64,000 nucleotides of DNA from Azoamicus sp964498335 (GCA_964498335.1 CAZCGL010000001.1:1-64000), one strand, 5' to 3'; shown: positions 1 to 11,279, numbered from the stretch's first letter. The notes: a model not told the origin generated them from the letters alone. Numbers and translations are program-made.

Positions 1-827
<827 letters not shown>

Positions 828-911
828 ATACAACTTAAAATTTTAAATAACGATAATAATGCAGTATACAAAAAAATATTAAAAAATAAAAAAGAATAAA
901 CCTATTAAACA

Positions 912-984
912 TGGAGCCAGTCGGAATTGAACCGACGACCTCCTGATTGCAAAACAGGTGCTCTACCAATTGAGCTATGGCCCC
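912..984 (-). tRNA. tRNA-Ala (anticodon UGC)
   Basis: The minus strand folds as a complete cloverleaf of 73 nt with acceptor GGGGCCA/TGGCTCC. The anticodon loop TTTGCAA gives anticodon TGC, and the T-arm is GTCGG-TTCAATT-CCGAC. CCA is not encoded. It sits in the 16S-23S spacer next to tRNA-Ile, the classic arrangement of gammaproteobacterial rrn operons. Confidence 0.97.
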
Positions 985-995
985 AAAATAATTGA

Positions 996-1070
996 TGGGT
1001 CTGGGAGGAATTGAACCACCGACCCCACCCTTATCAGGGGTGTGCTCTAACCAATCTGAGCTACAGACCC
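996..1070 (-). tRNA. tRNA-Ile (anticodon GAU)
   Basis: A 75-nt cloverleaf on the minus strand with acceptor GGGTCTG/CAGACCC. The anticodon loop CTGATAA gives anticodon GAT, with a T-arm GGTGG-TTCAATT-CCTCC. It lies in the 16S-23S spacer, 11 nt from tRNA-Ala, and is co-transcribed with the rRNAs. CCA is not encoded. Confidence 0.97.
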
Positions 1071-1114
1071 TATTAAGATAATAAGATACCTATTTTTAAT
1101 TGAGTTATATACTA

Positions 1115-2664
<1,550 letters not shown>

Positions 2665-2807
2665 AATACACAAAATAAATAAACTCAAAAAAATAGGTAT
2701 CATTAATTTAATAGAACTATAAGCTACAACTTATTTAAGCTTCGCTAATAAGACATAACACATGATAACATTATATATTAAATAGTCAATATAATTTTAA
2801 AAAAAAA
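2665..2807 (-). other. rrn leader / tyrS-rrn intergenic region
   Basis: This gap between 16S and the 3' end of tyrS holds no ORF. It contains a good sigma70-type promoter at 2762-2789 pointing toward 16S. It also has a short perfect stem, ATAAG-TTGTAG-CTTAT, within about 2722-2737. I see no G+C-rich terminator between tyrS and the rRNA operon. Confidence 0.6.
2762..2789 (-). promoter_or_regulatory. Candidate rrn promoter
   Basis: On the minus strand a TTGACT -35 box (2784-2789) and a TATCAT -10 box (2762-2767) are separated by 16 bp. Each box matches the sigma70 consensus at 5 of 6 positions. It lies about 100 bp upstream of the 16S 5' end, the expected place for an rrn promoter. A+T-rich sequence produces chance -10 boxes often, but the -35 box makes this one more credible. 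Confidence 0.5.
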
Positions 2808-4001
2808 CTAACTTTTTTTTAAAAAAATTTTAACAAAACGTTTTTTACCAAATTTCAAAAAATAAATACAATTAAAAAACAAAACATAATTTTTTTCAAG
2901 AACGATTTTACCATTCAACTCAATTGACTTATTTGCTAAAGATCGCTTAAAATCTGACTTACTAAAAACGCACTCTAATTTAATTAAAACGTCATATAAA
3001 AAAACATGCTCACATTCAAAATATAAATATGTGATATCAATATCTGCAGGAAAAGATCTTTTAGAAAAAATATTAAAAAAATTTTCTTTTGCAATATCAG
3101 CTTCATTATCATTATGAATCAAACAAACAATTTTATGAGCTAAAAAAGATTTTAAATTCATTGGGTTATCAAAAGATAAAGAAAATAAATCATACTCCTT
3201 TAAATCATAAATATCTAAATATATAAAATAATCTTTAATTAAAAAATCAGGTATAGACATAACTTTACAAAAAATATCATAAGACTTATCAGTTAAATTA
3301 ATACTATTTCCTAAACTTTTAGACATTTTATTTTTACCATCAATACCTACTAAAATAGGCATCATTATACATACTTGGCTTTTTTGAAAAAATTTTTTTT
3401 GAATTTCTCTACTAATGATAAAATTAAATTTTTGATCAACACCACCTATTTCAAGATCAACATTCAAAAAAACAGAATCATATGCTTGTAATAATGGATA
3501 AACAAATTCATTTATAAAAATTGGGTTATTAGCATCAAACCTATTTTTAAAATCACTTCTTTCCAACATTCTAGAAACAGTAGACAACGATATTAATTTT
3601 ATAAAATTATCAAATAAAAAAAAATCATACCAAGAAGAATTAAAATAAATAGTTGTTAAATCTCTTAATAAAAATCTAAAAAGTTGTTTATGATATGTTT
3701 GGTAATTAGAAATAATTTTATCTCTATTCAATTCAGGTCTTGCTGAATTTTTTCCAGAAGGATCTCCTATCATAGCTGTGAAATCACCTATTATAACAAC
3801 AACTTTAAAACCTAATGCTTGAAATTTACGCAGCTTAAGAATTAAACCTAAATGACCTAAATGTAAATCACTTGTTGTTGGATCAAAACCAACTTTTATA
3901 ACAACATCTTTTTTTAAAAAAACTAAATTTTTTAATTCATCTAATGAAATAACTTCAGAAGAAGATGATATAATACTTTCTATAACATTATCATTGAACA
4001 T
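2808..4001 (-). CDS. tyrS: Tyrosyl-tRNA synthetase
   Basis: Charges tRNA-Tyr in the cytoplasm. The protein has 397 residues, the normal TyrRS length. The class I HIGH signature appears as HLGH at residues 47-50 and KMSKS at 225-229. The tyrosine-pocket segment KVGFDPTTSDLHLGH is typical of the TyrS2-like bacterial group. An S4-like RNA-binding domain occupies roughly residues 335-397 (SIELNGKIV motif region). It is the last gene before the rRNA operon on the same strand. Its start codon lies only 8 bp from the start codon of the divergent ybeY gene, leaving no obvious space for a leader or Shine-Dalgarno sequence on either side. Confidence 0.97.
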   Translation of the reverse strand: MFNDNVIESIISSSSEVISLDELKNLVFLKKDVVIKVGFDPTTSDLHLGHLGLILKLRKFQALGFKVVVIIGDFTAMIGDPSGKNSARPELNRDKIISNYQTYHKQLFRFLLRDLTTIYFNSSWYDFFLFDNFIKLISLSTVSRMLERSDFKNRFDANNPIFINEFVYPLLQAYDSVFLNVDLEIGGVDQKFNFIISREIQKKFFQKSQVCIMMPILVGIDGKNKMSKSLGNSINLTDKSYDIFCKVMSIPDFLIKDYFIYLDIYDLKEYDLFSLSFDNPMNLKSFLAHKIVCLIHNDNEADIAKENFFNIFSKRSFPADIDITYLYFECEHVFLYDVLIKLECVFSKSDFKRSLANKSIELNGKIVLEKNYVLFFNCIYFLKFGKKRFVKIFLKKS

Positions 4002-4009
4002 AAAATTAA

Positions 4010-4435
4010 ATGAAAATTAAAATTAAACCAGAAAACAAAATAAATTATATAATAAAAGAAAAAATATTAAATACAATTAAATATGTATTAAAAAATAAAA
4101 AAAATAAAACATTAAATATAAAAATAACAAATGAAAAAGAAATAAAAATTCTAAACAAAAAATATAGAAATATAAATAAAAGTACAGACGTATTAACATT
4201 TAAAAATGAAACATTATATAAAAATACAAAAGAAATAGGATCTATAATTTTATGCCCAAAAATTATGTTTAAAAAACATAAAAAAATTTATTTTAAAAAA
4301 ACAATAATTCACAGCATACTACATATTCTTAATTATGATCATATAGAATATAAAGATTTTATAATAATGTTAGATATAGAAAAAAAAATAGGCATGAGTG
4401 GAATCGAACCACCAACAATCACCACGTCAAAGTGA
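4010..4435 (+). CDS. ybeY: Endoribonuclease YbeY (rRNA maturation factor)
   Basis: YbeY is a zinc-dependent RNase needed for 16S 3' end maturation and ribosome quality control. The hallmark H-x3-H-x5-H motif is present as HSILHILNYDH. The upstream segment STDVLTF corresponds to the family's PTNVLSF block. At 141 residues it is near the usual 150-155. The last 14 or so codons run antisense through the tRNA-Val(GAC) gene, so the C-terminal tail (starting GMSGIEPP) is dictated by tRNA sequence. The N-terminal half is extremely Lys/Asn/Ile-rich, as in the other plus-strand genes. The start is 8 bp from divergent tyrS. Confidence 0.9.
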   Translation: MKIKIKPENKINYIIKEKILNTIKYVLKNKKNKTLNIKITNEKEIKILNKKYRNINKSTDVLTFKNETLYKNTKEIGSIILCPKIMFKKHKKIYFKKTIIHSILHILNYDHIEYKDFIIMLDIEKKIGMSGIEPPTITTSK

Positions 4436-4460
4436 CACTCTACCATTGAGTTACATGCCT
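4389..4460 (-). tRNA. tRNA-Val (anticodon GAC)
   Basis: A 72-nt cloverleaf with acceptor AGGCATG/CATGCCT, D-arm ACTC-AATGGTA-GAGT and anticodon arm TCACT-TTGACGT-GGTGA (anticodon GAC). The T-arm is GGTGG-TTCGATT-CCACT and the discriminator is A. It overlaps two protein genes. Its 5' ten bases contain the rpsT stop codon on the same strand, and its 3' 47 bases are antisense to the end of ybeY. A second valine tRNA (UAC) is found at 33548. Confidence 0.93.
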
Positions 4461-4717
4461 ATATTTTTTATTTTTAAGAATAATCTACTTTTTAATCTAT
4501 TAGCTTTATTCTTATGAAAAATTCCTTTAGTAACGCTTTTATCTATCTTAGATGAAGCTAAACTATAAGCTTTAAGAATTAAAGAAGTATCTCTAGATAA
4601 TAACGAATTTAAAAATTTTTTAATATATGTTCTAACTATAGATGTATTTATCTTATTAATAATTCTACGTTTATTATTTTGTCTTATACGTTTAATTGAT
4701 TGTTTTAAATTAGCCAA
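4451..4717 (-). CDS. rpsT: 30S ribosomal protein S20
   Basis: S20 binds 16S rRNA early in 30S assembly. The family N-terminus MANIK is matched if translation starts at the TTG at 4717 (giving MANLKQSIKR, 88 residues). This TTG has a GAGGG Shine-Dalgarno sequence about 8 nt upstream. The ATG at 4723 sits almost on that sequence and is a less likely start. The conserved C-terminal block appears as KGIFHKNKANRLKSRL. The gene ends inside tRNA-Val: its last codons and TAA stop use the first 10 bases of the tRNA. A longer ORF reaching 4792 would add a hydrophobic extension foreign to the family. Confidence 0.92.
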   Translation of the reverse strand: MANLKQSIKRIRQNNKRRIINKINTSIVRTYIKKFLNSLLSRDTSLILKAYSLASSKIDKSVTKGIFHKNKANRLKSRLFLKIKNIGM

Positions 4718-4820
4718 TTCCATACCCTCAAAAAAAAACTTAAATATAAAAATAAAATATATAATATAAAACATATATATAAAAAGCAACAAAAAAACAC
4801 AATCAATTAAAAATATATTA

Positions 4821-5525
4821 TTAAATTTTATTATTTAACATTTCAATTCTTAAATCTGATATAGCTTTAGAAGGATTCAATCCTTTAGGACACACATACG
4901 TGCAATTCATAATAGTTCTACATCTAAATATATTAAATTTATCATCTAATTCTAACAATCGTTCTCTCTTTTTAGAATCTCTACTATCAAGAACAAATCT
5001 AGCACTTTGTAAACAAGCAGCAGGTCCTAAAAACTTATCAGGGTTCCACCAATAAGATGGACAAGAACTTGTACAACAAGCACAAAGTATACATTCATAT
5101 AAACCATCTAACTTTGCTCTTTCTTCTTTAGATTGTAAATTTTCAGCACTATTATGAATTACAGTATCTGTTTGTAAAAAAGGTTTAATTTTTTTATATT
5201 GATTATAAAAATTAGTCAAATCAACGACTAAATCACGTATAACAGGCATTCCTGGTAAAGGCCTTAAAATGACTTTATCTTTAAATGAGGCCAAAGGAGT
5301 TATACAGGCCAATCCATTTTTACCATTTATATTCATTGCATCAGAACCACATACACCTTCACCACAAGATCTGCGAAAAGTTAAAGTTTCGTCTATATTT
5401 TCTTTTATAAAAATTAAAGCATCAAGCAACATAACGCCATCACAATCTGATGGATTAATATTAAAATCCTGCATTTTATAATCAGAACTTTCTTTATAAT
5501 TATAACGATAAATAGAAATTAACAT
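4821..5525 (-). CDS. sdhB: Succinate dehydrogenase iron-sulfur subunit
   Basis: SdhB carries electrons from the SdhA flavin to ubiquinone through three Fe-S centres. Cysteines for the [2Fe-2S] cluster are at residues 54, 59 and 74 (CGEGVCGSD segment, Asp as the fourth ligand as in E. coli). The [4Fe-4S] and [3Fe-4S] cysteines lie in CILCACCTSSCP and CRTIMNCTYVCPKG. The 234 residues match the family. A Shine-Dalgarno AGGA lies 7 nt before the ATG. It is the last gene of the sdhCDAB operon, 9 bp after sdhA. Confidence 0.97.
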   Translation of the reverse strand: MLISIYRYNYKESSDYKMQDFNINPSDCDGVMLLDALIFIKENIDETLTFRRSCGEGVCGSDAMNINGKNGLACITPLASFKDKVILRPLPGMPVIRDLVVDLTNFYNQYKKIKPFLQTDTVIHNSAENLQSKEERAKLDGLYECILCACCTSSCPSYWWNPDKFLGPAACLQSARFVLDSRDSKKRERLLELDDKFNIFRCRTIMNCTYVCPKGLNPSKAISDLRIEMLNNKI

Positions 5526-5534
5526 AAAAAAATC

Positions 5535-7298
5535 CTAATATTTTCTAACAATAGGCTTGAACGGTTCAACCAAAGATGGAGTCATATTTACTGGTCGATA
5601 TTTAATATTATCATCAGCAAAAATAATAATATGTTTTAACCAATTTTCATCATCTCTGTTAGGATAATCTTCTCTTGAATGTGCACCTCTACTTTCAGTA
5701 CGTTTAATGGCACACATAGCTGTTGCTGTAGCAACAGATATAAGATTTTCTAATTCTAATGCTTCAATCCTAGCCATATTATAAGCTAAACTATGATCAT
5801 TTAATTTGATATCAGCTAAACTATCACGTAAAGATAAAATTTTCTTTAAACCGTCTTCCATAAATTTACCAGTTCTAAAAACACCAAAATCAGCTTGCAT
5901 AACTTTTTTCATCTCAGAACGAATTTTAGATGCTTGTAAAGTTCCTCTACTATTTTCTAGTTTAAAAAATCTACTAGCTGCTTTATCTATATTAGACGGT
6001 TTTATTAAAATATCAGAATCAAAATCATTATAATGATTTATAAAATGATCACCAGCTGCTCTACCAAAAACAACTAAATCTAATAAAGAATTGCCGCCCA
6101 ATCTATTAGCTCCATGAACTGACACACAAGCGCACTCGCCTACAGCATATAAACCATCAACTATTTTATCAATACCATTTGAATCAACATTTATAACCTG
6201 ACCAAACATATTTGTTGGTATACCGCCCATCATATAATGACATGTTGGTACAACTGGAATTGGGGTTTTTATAGGATCAGAATTTGCAAAAGTTATAGAT
6301 AACTCTCTAATGCCAGGTAAAAAAGTTTTAATAACATCTTCTCCCAAATGATCAAGTTTCAAATATACATGATCTTTTCTAATGCCACAGCCACGCCCCT
6401 CTCTTATTTCTAAAGACATTGACCTAGCAACAACATCTCTAGATGCTAAATCCTTGGCATTCGGCGCATACCTCTCCATAAACCTTTCACCATTACAGTT
6501 AACTAAATAACCACCTTCACCTCTACATCCTTCTGTAACTAAAACACCTGATCCAGCAATACCAGTTGGATGAAACTGCCACATTTCCATATCTTGTATT
6601 GGAAAACCGGCTCTTAATACCATACCAATACCATCACCTGTATTTATAATAGCATTTGTAGTAGACTGAAAAATTTGCCCACTTCCACCTGTAGCTAATA
6701 TTACAGCTTTACCACGTAAAAAGCTTAATTCACCTGTATCAATACAAATAGCAATAACACCAACTATAGAACCATTATCACTTTTTACTAAATCTAAGGT
6801 ATACCATTCATTAAAAAAAATAGTATTATGTTTTAAATTTTGTTGATACAACGTATGTAATAAAGCATGCCCTGTCCTATCAGCCGCTGCTGATGTTCTT
6901 GTAGCTTGACCACCTTTACCAAAATCTTTAGACTGACCACCAAATGGTCTTTGATAAATCTTACCATTTTCTAATCTAGAAAATGGCAACCCCATATGTT
7001 CTAACTCGTAAACTACTTCTCTACCATTTCTACACATATATTCTATACAATCTTGATCACCGATATAATCAGAACCCTTAACTGTGTCAAACATATGCCA
7101 TAACCAATTATCATCATCAACATTACCCAAAGCAGCTGTTATACCACCTTGAGCTGAAACTGTGTGAGATCTAGTAGGAAAAACTTTAGAAATAAGCGCT
7201 ACTTTAAAGCCAGCTTTAGCCAATTGTAACGACGCTCTCATTCCAGCTCCACCCGCACCTACAACTATTGCATCAAAAGAATGTTCTGGTATATTCAT
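5535..7298 (-). CDS. sdhA: Succinate dehydrogenase flavoprotein subunit
   Basis: Oxidises succinate to fumarate with covalently bound FAD. The dinucleotide-binding GAGGAG motif is at residues 14-19. The FAD-attachment His is His45 in RSHTVSAQGG. The active-site region HGANRLGGNSLLDLVVFGR is intact. At 587 residues it is full length (E. coli 588), with no internal erosion despite the reduced genome. Covalent FAD attachment is expected to need SdhE, encoded at 34786-35052. The gene follows sdhD immediately. Confidence 0.98.
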   Translation of the reverse strand: MNIPEHSFDAIVVGAGGAGMRASLQLAKAGFKVALISKVFPTRSHTVSAQGGITAALGNVDDDNWLWHMFDTVKGSDYIGDQDCIEYMCRNGREVVYELEHMGLPFSRLENGKIYQRPFGGQSKDFGKGGQATRTSAAADRTGHALLHTLYQQNLKHNTIFFNEWYTLDLVKSDNGSIVGVIAICIDTGELSFLRGKAVILATGGSGQIFQSTTNAIINTGDGIGMVLRAGFPIQDMEMWQFHPTGIAGSGVLVTEGCRGEGGYLVNCNGERFMERYAPNAKDLASRDVVARSMSLEIREGRGCGIRKDHVYLKLDHLGEDVIKTFLPGIRELSITFANSDPIKTPIPVVPTCHYMMGGIPTNMFGQVINVDSNGIDKIVDGLYAVGECACVSVHGANRLGGNSLLDLVVFGRAAGDHFINHYNDFDSDILIKPSNIDKAASRFFKLENSRGTLQASKIRSEMKKVMQADFGVFRTGKFMEDGLKKILSLRDSLADIKLNDHSLAYNMARIEALELENLISVATATAMCAIKRTESRGAHSREDYPNRDDENWLKHIIIFADDNIKYRPVNMTPSLVEPFKPIVRKY

Positions 7299-7646
7299 TT
7301 AAAAACTCCAAAGAATTTGCATTATAAAAAAAATATAAGATAATAAAATTAAATTAATAAAAAAATCTAAGATAATTCTTAAAAAAGCCGCTTTAATATA
7401 ATCTGTTAAAATTACTCCAATACCTATACTCGAATGTAAAACTAAACTAAAAACAAATAAAATAGAAATAATCTTAAAATAAAAGCACGAAAACAAATTA
7501 GAAAAAATAAAATAATTTATTTCGCCACTAAATTTTAAGAAAAAAAATAAAAAAACAAAATATAATCCTACGTATATTCCAGTAAAACGTTGTAAAATCC
7601 ATTCTCTTAAACCACTCTTCATTCCAGAATTACTTAATGTTATCAT
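7299..7646 (-). CDS. sdhD: Succinate dehydrogenase membrane anchor subunit SdhD
   Basis: One of two hydrophobic anchor subunits that bind heme b and ubiquinone. Three membrane segments can be read (about residues 20-38, 55-78 and 88-110). His71 and the Asp82-Tyr83 pair fall at exactly the positions of the E. coli quinone/heme residues. The N-terminal block GLREWILQRFTGIY matches the family. It begins inside the 3' end of sdhC (4-nt ATGA overlap), so the two are translationally coupled. Confidence 0.93.
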   Translation of the reverse strand: MITLSNSGMKSGLREWILQRFTGIYVGLYFVFLFFFLKFSGEINYFIFSNLFSCFYFKIISILFVFSLVLHSSIGIGVILTDYIKAAFLRIILDFFINLILLSYIFFIMQILWSF

Positions 7647-8008
7647 ATTAAAATACTCACAAAAATTAAAAATACAACAAAAATCAAAGCAACTAAAGAA
7701 AAATTACTGCTAGAATTCTTACCGTCAAAATAGCCTAAATCCATAATAATATGTTTTAACCCCATTATTAAATGATACATAAAAGCAGATATGAAAACAA
7801 AAATTAAACACTTTATATAAAAAAAATTCAAAAAATTTTTAGCTAACAAAAAAGAACTTTCTGATGCTAAAGCTATTTTAAAAAAATATAAAAAAACAGG
7901 TATACATAAAAATAAAAAAATACCGGTTATTCTATGAATAATAGATGTTATAGCAGTAATAGGAAATTTTAAAACAAATAAATTAGAAAATACGTGTTTA
8001 CTTTTCAC
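7643..8008 (-). CDS. sdhC: Succinate dehydrogenase cytochrome b556 subunit SdhC
   Basis: Membrane anchor with heme b. The signature SIIHRITGIFLF (Ser22, His25, Arg26) matches the quinone-site segment. His79 in HLIMGLKHIIMDLGY corresponds to the axial heme ligand. It has 121 residues and three predicted membrane segments. The start is a GTG at 8008 with GGTG just upstream, and an out-of-frame ATG overlaps it. It is the first gene of the operon and is divergent from norQ across a 139-bp spacer. Confidence 0.93.
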   Translation of the reverse strand: MKSKHVFSNLFVLKFPITAITSIIHRITGIFLFLCIPVFLYFFKIALASESSFLLAKNFLNFFYIKCLIFVFISAFMYHLIMGLKHIIMDLGYFDGKNSSSNFSLVALIFVVFLIFVSILI

Positions 8009-8147
8009 ATTTCACCATATATAAAAAAATAATAAATTTATTTTATAACAAAAAGATACATTTGATCAATACAAAATAAAAAAATTTAATTAAATAAAAT
8101 AGATAAAGTTTAAAAAAAATACTAAAATTAAAATAAAAATTTTATAT

Positions 8148-8912
8148 ATGTATTATAAAGAAATAAATAACGAAAAAAATGTGTTTAAACATGCGTTCAA
8201 AGAAAAAGTACCTGTTATGATTAAAGGTCCAACTGGTTGTGGAAAATCAAGGTTTGTAGAAACAATGGCTAATGAATTAAATTTAAATTTAATTCAAATA
8301 GCGTGTAACGAAGAAACTTCAGCAATAGATCTTCAAGGAAGATATATAATAGAATCTGGAAATGTCATATGGAAAGATGGCCCAGCTACAACAGCAGTTC
8401 AAAACGGATATATTCTATATTTAGACGAAATATCTGAAGCAAAAGAAGATGTAATTGTAGTAATACATCCATTATCTGATCATAGAAGAGAAATCTTTTT
8501 AGATAAAAAAAATGAAAAAATAAAAGCGCATGATAATTTTATGCTTGTAGCAAGTTACAATCCAGAATATCAAAATAAAATAAAAGATTTAAAAACATCT
8601 ACTAAACAACGATTCGTAACTTTACAATTTAACTACCCCACAGAAGAATTAGAATGTGAAATTATATGTGGAGAAACAGGAGTAAATAAAATTATAGCAG
8701 AAAAATTATCAAAATACGCAAAAAAATTAAGAAATTTACAAAATTTAGATTTATTAGAAACAGTATCAACAAGACTATTAATTAATGCTGCAAAATTAAT
8801 AAAATCTGGAATAGACGTTAAAACATCTTATACCACAGGAATAATTCAAGTTTTAACAGATGATCAAGAAACACAAATAAGTTTAAAAGAAATAATGAAT
8901 TTAATAATATAG
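8148..8912 (+). CDS. norQ: NorQ, AAA+ ATPase for nitric oxide reductase maturation
   Basis: A MoxR-family AAA+ ATPase of the NorQ/CbbQ group, which with NorD activates cNOR, probably at the FeB insertion step. Walker A is GPTGCGKS at residues 27-34 and Walker B is ILYLDEIS. The N-terminus (MYYKEINNEKNVF) aligns with the NorQ family start. The length is 254 residues (usual 260-275). It is followed one base later by norD, and both face the norCB-nirK operon. The 139-bp spacer shared with sdhC contains TTGATCAA, which lacks the FNR spacer, so no regulator site can be claimed. Confidence 0.92.
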   Translation: MYYKEINNEKNVFKHAFKEKVPVMIKGPTGCGKSRFVETMANELNLNLIQIACNEETSAIDLQGRYIIESGNVIWKDGPATTAVQNGYILYLDEISEAKEDVIVVIHPLSDHRREIFLDKKNEKIKAHDNFMLVASYNPEYQNKIKDLKTSTKQRFVTLQFNYPTEELECEIICGETGVNKIIAEKLSKYAKKLRNLQNLDLLETVSTRLLINAAKLIKSGIDVKTSYTTGIIQVLTDDQETQISLKEIMNLII

Positions 8913-8913
8913 A

Positions 8914-10719
8914 ATGTTAAAAAAATATAAAAAAATATTTAAACTTATAGCCTCTTCTCTTTCAGAAGAAGAGATAACTATACTTCAATCAAAAGATAAC
9001 ATAGGTAGTTTTTATGAAAAAACAATAATTTTACCTAAAAACATACCACTAAATGAAAAAAAATATATAAATAAAAATTGCTATATATATAAAATACTAT
9101 TTTCAATAACATCAAAAAAATTAAATTTATATATAAAAAATGAGAAAGAAAATATAGATTATAAATTAATAGCATCATTAATAACAGTTAAAACAGTTAA
9201 TAAAAAAATAATAAGCAGTTATACAAAAGTAAAAAAACTTATTAAAAAAATATATCCCATAATAAATAAACATAGAGAAAGATTACAAAATCTAAAAGAA
9301 AGATGTTTATTAATTGAAATAGCTATTAAAAAATTAACATACGAAAAAATAAAAGAAAAAATTTATCTTAATATAAAAGAAAAAAACTGGATATTTAAAA
9401 TTGAAAATATTATAAACATTGAAGAAAAAAATATAACATCTCATTTAAATACTCTATATACAGAACTAAAACACTTACATAAAAAATATCAAGAACCTGA
9501 TTTTTACTTACTATGGGGATACATTTATAAAAATATACACACTAAAATAAATAAAATTATAAAAACTTCTATAAAAAGTAAAATAAAAAAACAAAAAACT
9601 ATATCTAAAACTCTAATCTTAAATAAAATAAAAAAAATAGAAAAAAAAAATAACATTCAACCAGTTTTTGATTATAAAAAAACACACAGTAATTATAATA
9701 ACAACAATAAAAACATAGATAAAAGTACTAGTATTTCAGAAAATTCTAACAAAAATTCGTCCACAAACATAGACCATTCGATAAGCTTATTAATAAAAGC
9801 AAATATAATAAAAAACATAATAACTACAAAAAAAGAAAATGATGTTTTAAGTAAAAAATTAACATATAAAGAATGGGATTATACAAAAAAAACATATAAA
9901 AATAATTGGTGTCACCTTTTTATTAAAAAAATAATTAAAGAAAATAACAATATTATAAAAATAAATGATAAAATTAAAAAAGAGATTATTTTATTAAAAA
10001 AATACATTAAAATAATACTTAATAAACAACAAACAAGCAAAAAAAATATTTATGGTTATGATATTGATTTAGAATCAATTATAGATAATTATGCTGCTGT
10101 TAATAGTAATACATATAACAAAGTTTATTTAAAAAAAACTAAAACAACTAAAGATATTATGATGGTAATATTAATAGATTCAAGCTTATCCACAGAAAGC
10201 TTTGATGCTACTACACAAACATTAGAAAGATTAAAAATAATAGCTTATATAATAGCAGAAAGTATAAATAAAACTAAAAATAAATTTATTATTTCTACAT
10301 TTCATAGCAATACTAGATTTGATTGCAGATATTTAATTATAAAAGATATAAATGACGATTGGATTAAAAAGAAAAATATATTAATGAATATAAAGCCACA
10401 AGGATATACAAGAATAGGTCCAGCATTGCGCCATTCAGTAGAAATATTAAAAAAAATAAAAACAGAAAAAAAAATAATATTATTGTTAAGCGATGGTACT
10501 CCCACAGATTATGATGAATATGAAGGTATATATGGGTTAAAAGATATTAAAAAAATAATAACAGAAGCTAAAAAATACAAAATAAACATTAAAACAATGA
10601 TAACCAATAACAAAAATAATGATTTTTTTATTAAAACAGTAAATAAAAATAACTGTTATAAAATAAATACTGAATCAAGCATTCATGAAAAAATAATTAA
10701 AATACTAAATTCAATATAA
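8914..10719 (+). CDS. norD: NorD, VWA-domain protein for nitric oxide reductase maturation
   Basis: NorD partners with NorQ in cNOR activation. The C-terminal third is a von Willebrand factor A domain with an intact metal-site motif DSSLS (D-x-S-x-S) near residue 421, followed by GYTRIGPALRH and LLLSDGTPTDYDEYEG. The N-terminal 400 residues are extraordinarily rich in Lys, Ile and Asn with few recognisable motifs, which fits mutational drift under A-richness. The length of 601 aa is close to family size. Its stop is 2 bp from the convergent sco stop. Confidence 0.9.
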   Translation: MLKKYKKIFKLIASSLSEEEITILQSKDNIGSFYEKTIILPKNIPLNEKKYINKNCYIYKILFSITSKKLNLYIKNEKENIDYKLIASLITVKTVNKKIISSYTKVKKLIKKIYPIINKHRERLQNLKERCLLIEIAIKKLTYEKIKEKIYLNIKEKNWIFKIENIINIEEKNITSHLNTLYTELKHLHKKYQEPDFYLLWGYIYKNIHTKINKIIKTSIKSKIKKQKTISKTLILNKIKKIEKKNNIQPVFDYKKTHSNYNNNNKNIDKSTSISENSNKNSSTNIDHSISLLIKANIIKNIITTKKENDVLSKKLTYKEWDYTKKTYKNNWCHLFIKKIIKENNNIIKINDKIKKEIILLKKYIKIILNKQQTSKKNIYGYDIDLESIIDNYAAVNSNTYNKVYLKKTKTTKDIMMVILIDSSLSTESFDATTQTLERLKIIAYIIAESINKTKNKFIISTFHSNTRFDCRYLIIKDINDDWIKKKNILMNIKPQGYTRIGPALRHSVEILKKIKTEKKIILLLSDGTPTDYDEYEGIYGLKDIKKIITEAKKYKINIKTMITNNKNNDFFIKTVNKNNCYKINTESSIHEKIIKILNSI

Positions 10720-10721
10720 AA

Positions 10722-11279
10722 TTAAATAAGTGAAATTATTAAATCTAATACATCTTTATAATTTTTATCTAAACCTGGATGATGCATACGTATAACACCA
10801 TCGCGATCTAAAATAATTATAATGTTAGAATGAGTATACTCATCATTTTTTTCTTTCTTATATTTTATACCAGTAGTTAAAGCTATTTTTAATGTTTCGC
10901 TTTTATCTGTTTTACATAAAGTCCATCTATCATTATTAAATTTTTTATCAATAAAAAAATTATTTAAAACATCAATAGAATCTCTATCAGGATCTAAAGA
11001 AATTAATAAAAAATTAACATCATCTTTTGCCTTTTCAGGTAATAATTTTTCTATAGCTTTCATATTAGAAATAATAACAGGACATATAGTTTTACATCGA
11101 GTATAAATCATAGAAAAAACTTGAATCTTACCGCTAAAATTAGATATTTTAAAAATCTCTCCATTATGATTAATTAACGTAGAATTCAAATTATAAATAG
11201 AATTACTAGCAAAAGAAAAAGCAGTATAAGGCAAAAAAATAAAAAATAAAATAAATAAAACTCTATCTATCTTTAACAC
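10722..11279 (-). CDS. SCO1/SenC family copper chaperone
   Basis: Thioredoxin-fold protein that binds one Cu and delivers it to copper enzymes. The complete copper site is present: Cys62 and Cys66 in RCKTIC plus His150 in EYTHSN. An uncleaved anchor or signal segment occupies residues 5-24. In oxygen respirers SCO serves the CuA site of cytochrome oxidase. Here it terminates the norC-norB-nirK-nirV operon, so NirK or the CuA site of NosZ are the likely clients (inference). It overlaps the end of nirV by 17 nt. Confidence 0.88.
   Translation of the reverse strand: MLKIDRVLFILFFIFLPYTAFSFASNSIYNLNSTLINHNGEIFKISNFSGKIQVFSMIYTRCKTICPVIISNMKAIEKLLPEKAKDDVNFLLISLDPDRDSIDVLNNFFIDKKFNNDRWTLCKTDKSETLKIALTTGIKYKKEKNDEYTHSNIIIILDRDGVIRMHHPGLDKNYKDVLDLIISLI

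Noticed and set aside
4718..4792. Hydrophobic N-terminal extension of rpsT
   Set aside because: Ribosomal S20 never carries it, and the TTG start with its Shine-Dalgarno sequence gives the exact family N-terminus.
8070..8085. TTTGATCAAT between sdhC and norQ as an FNR/DNR box
   Set aside because: The FNR site needs TTGAT and ATCAA separated by four bases. Here the halves touch, and the four-base-spaced partner (ACAAA) matches only 3 of 5.
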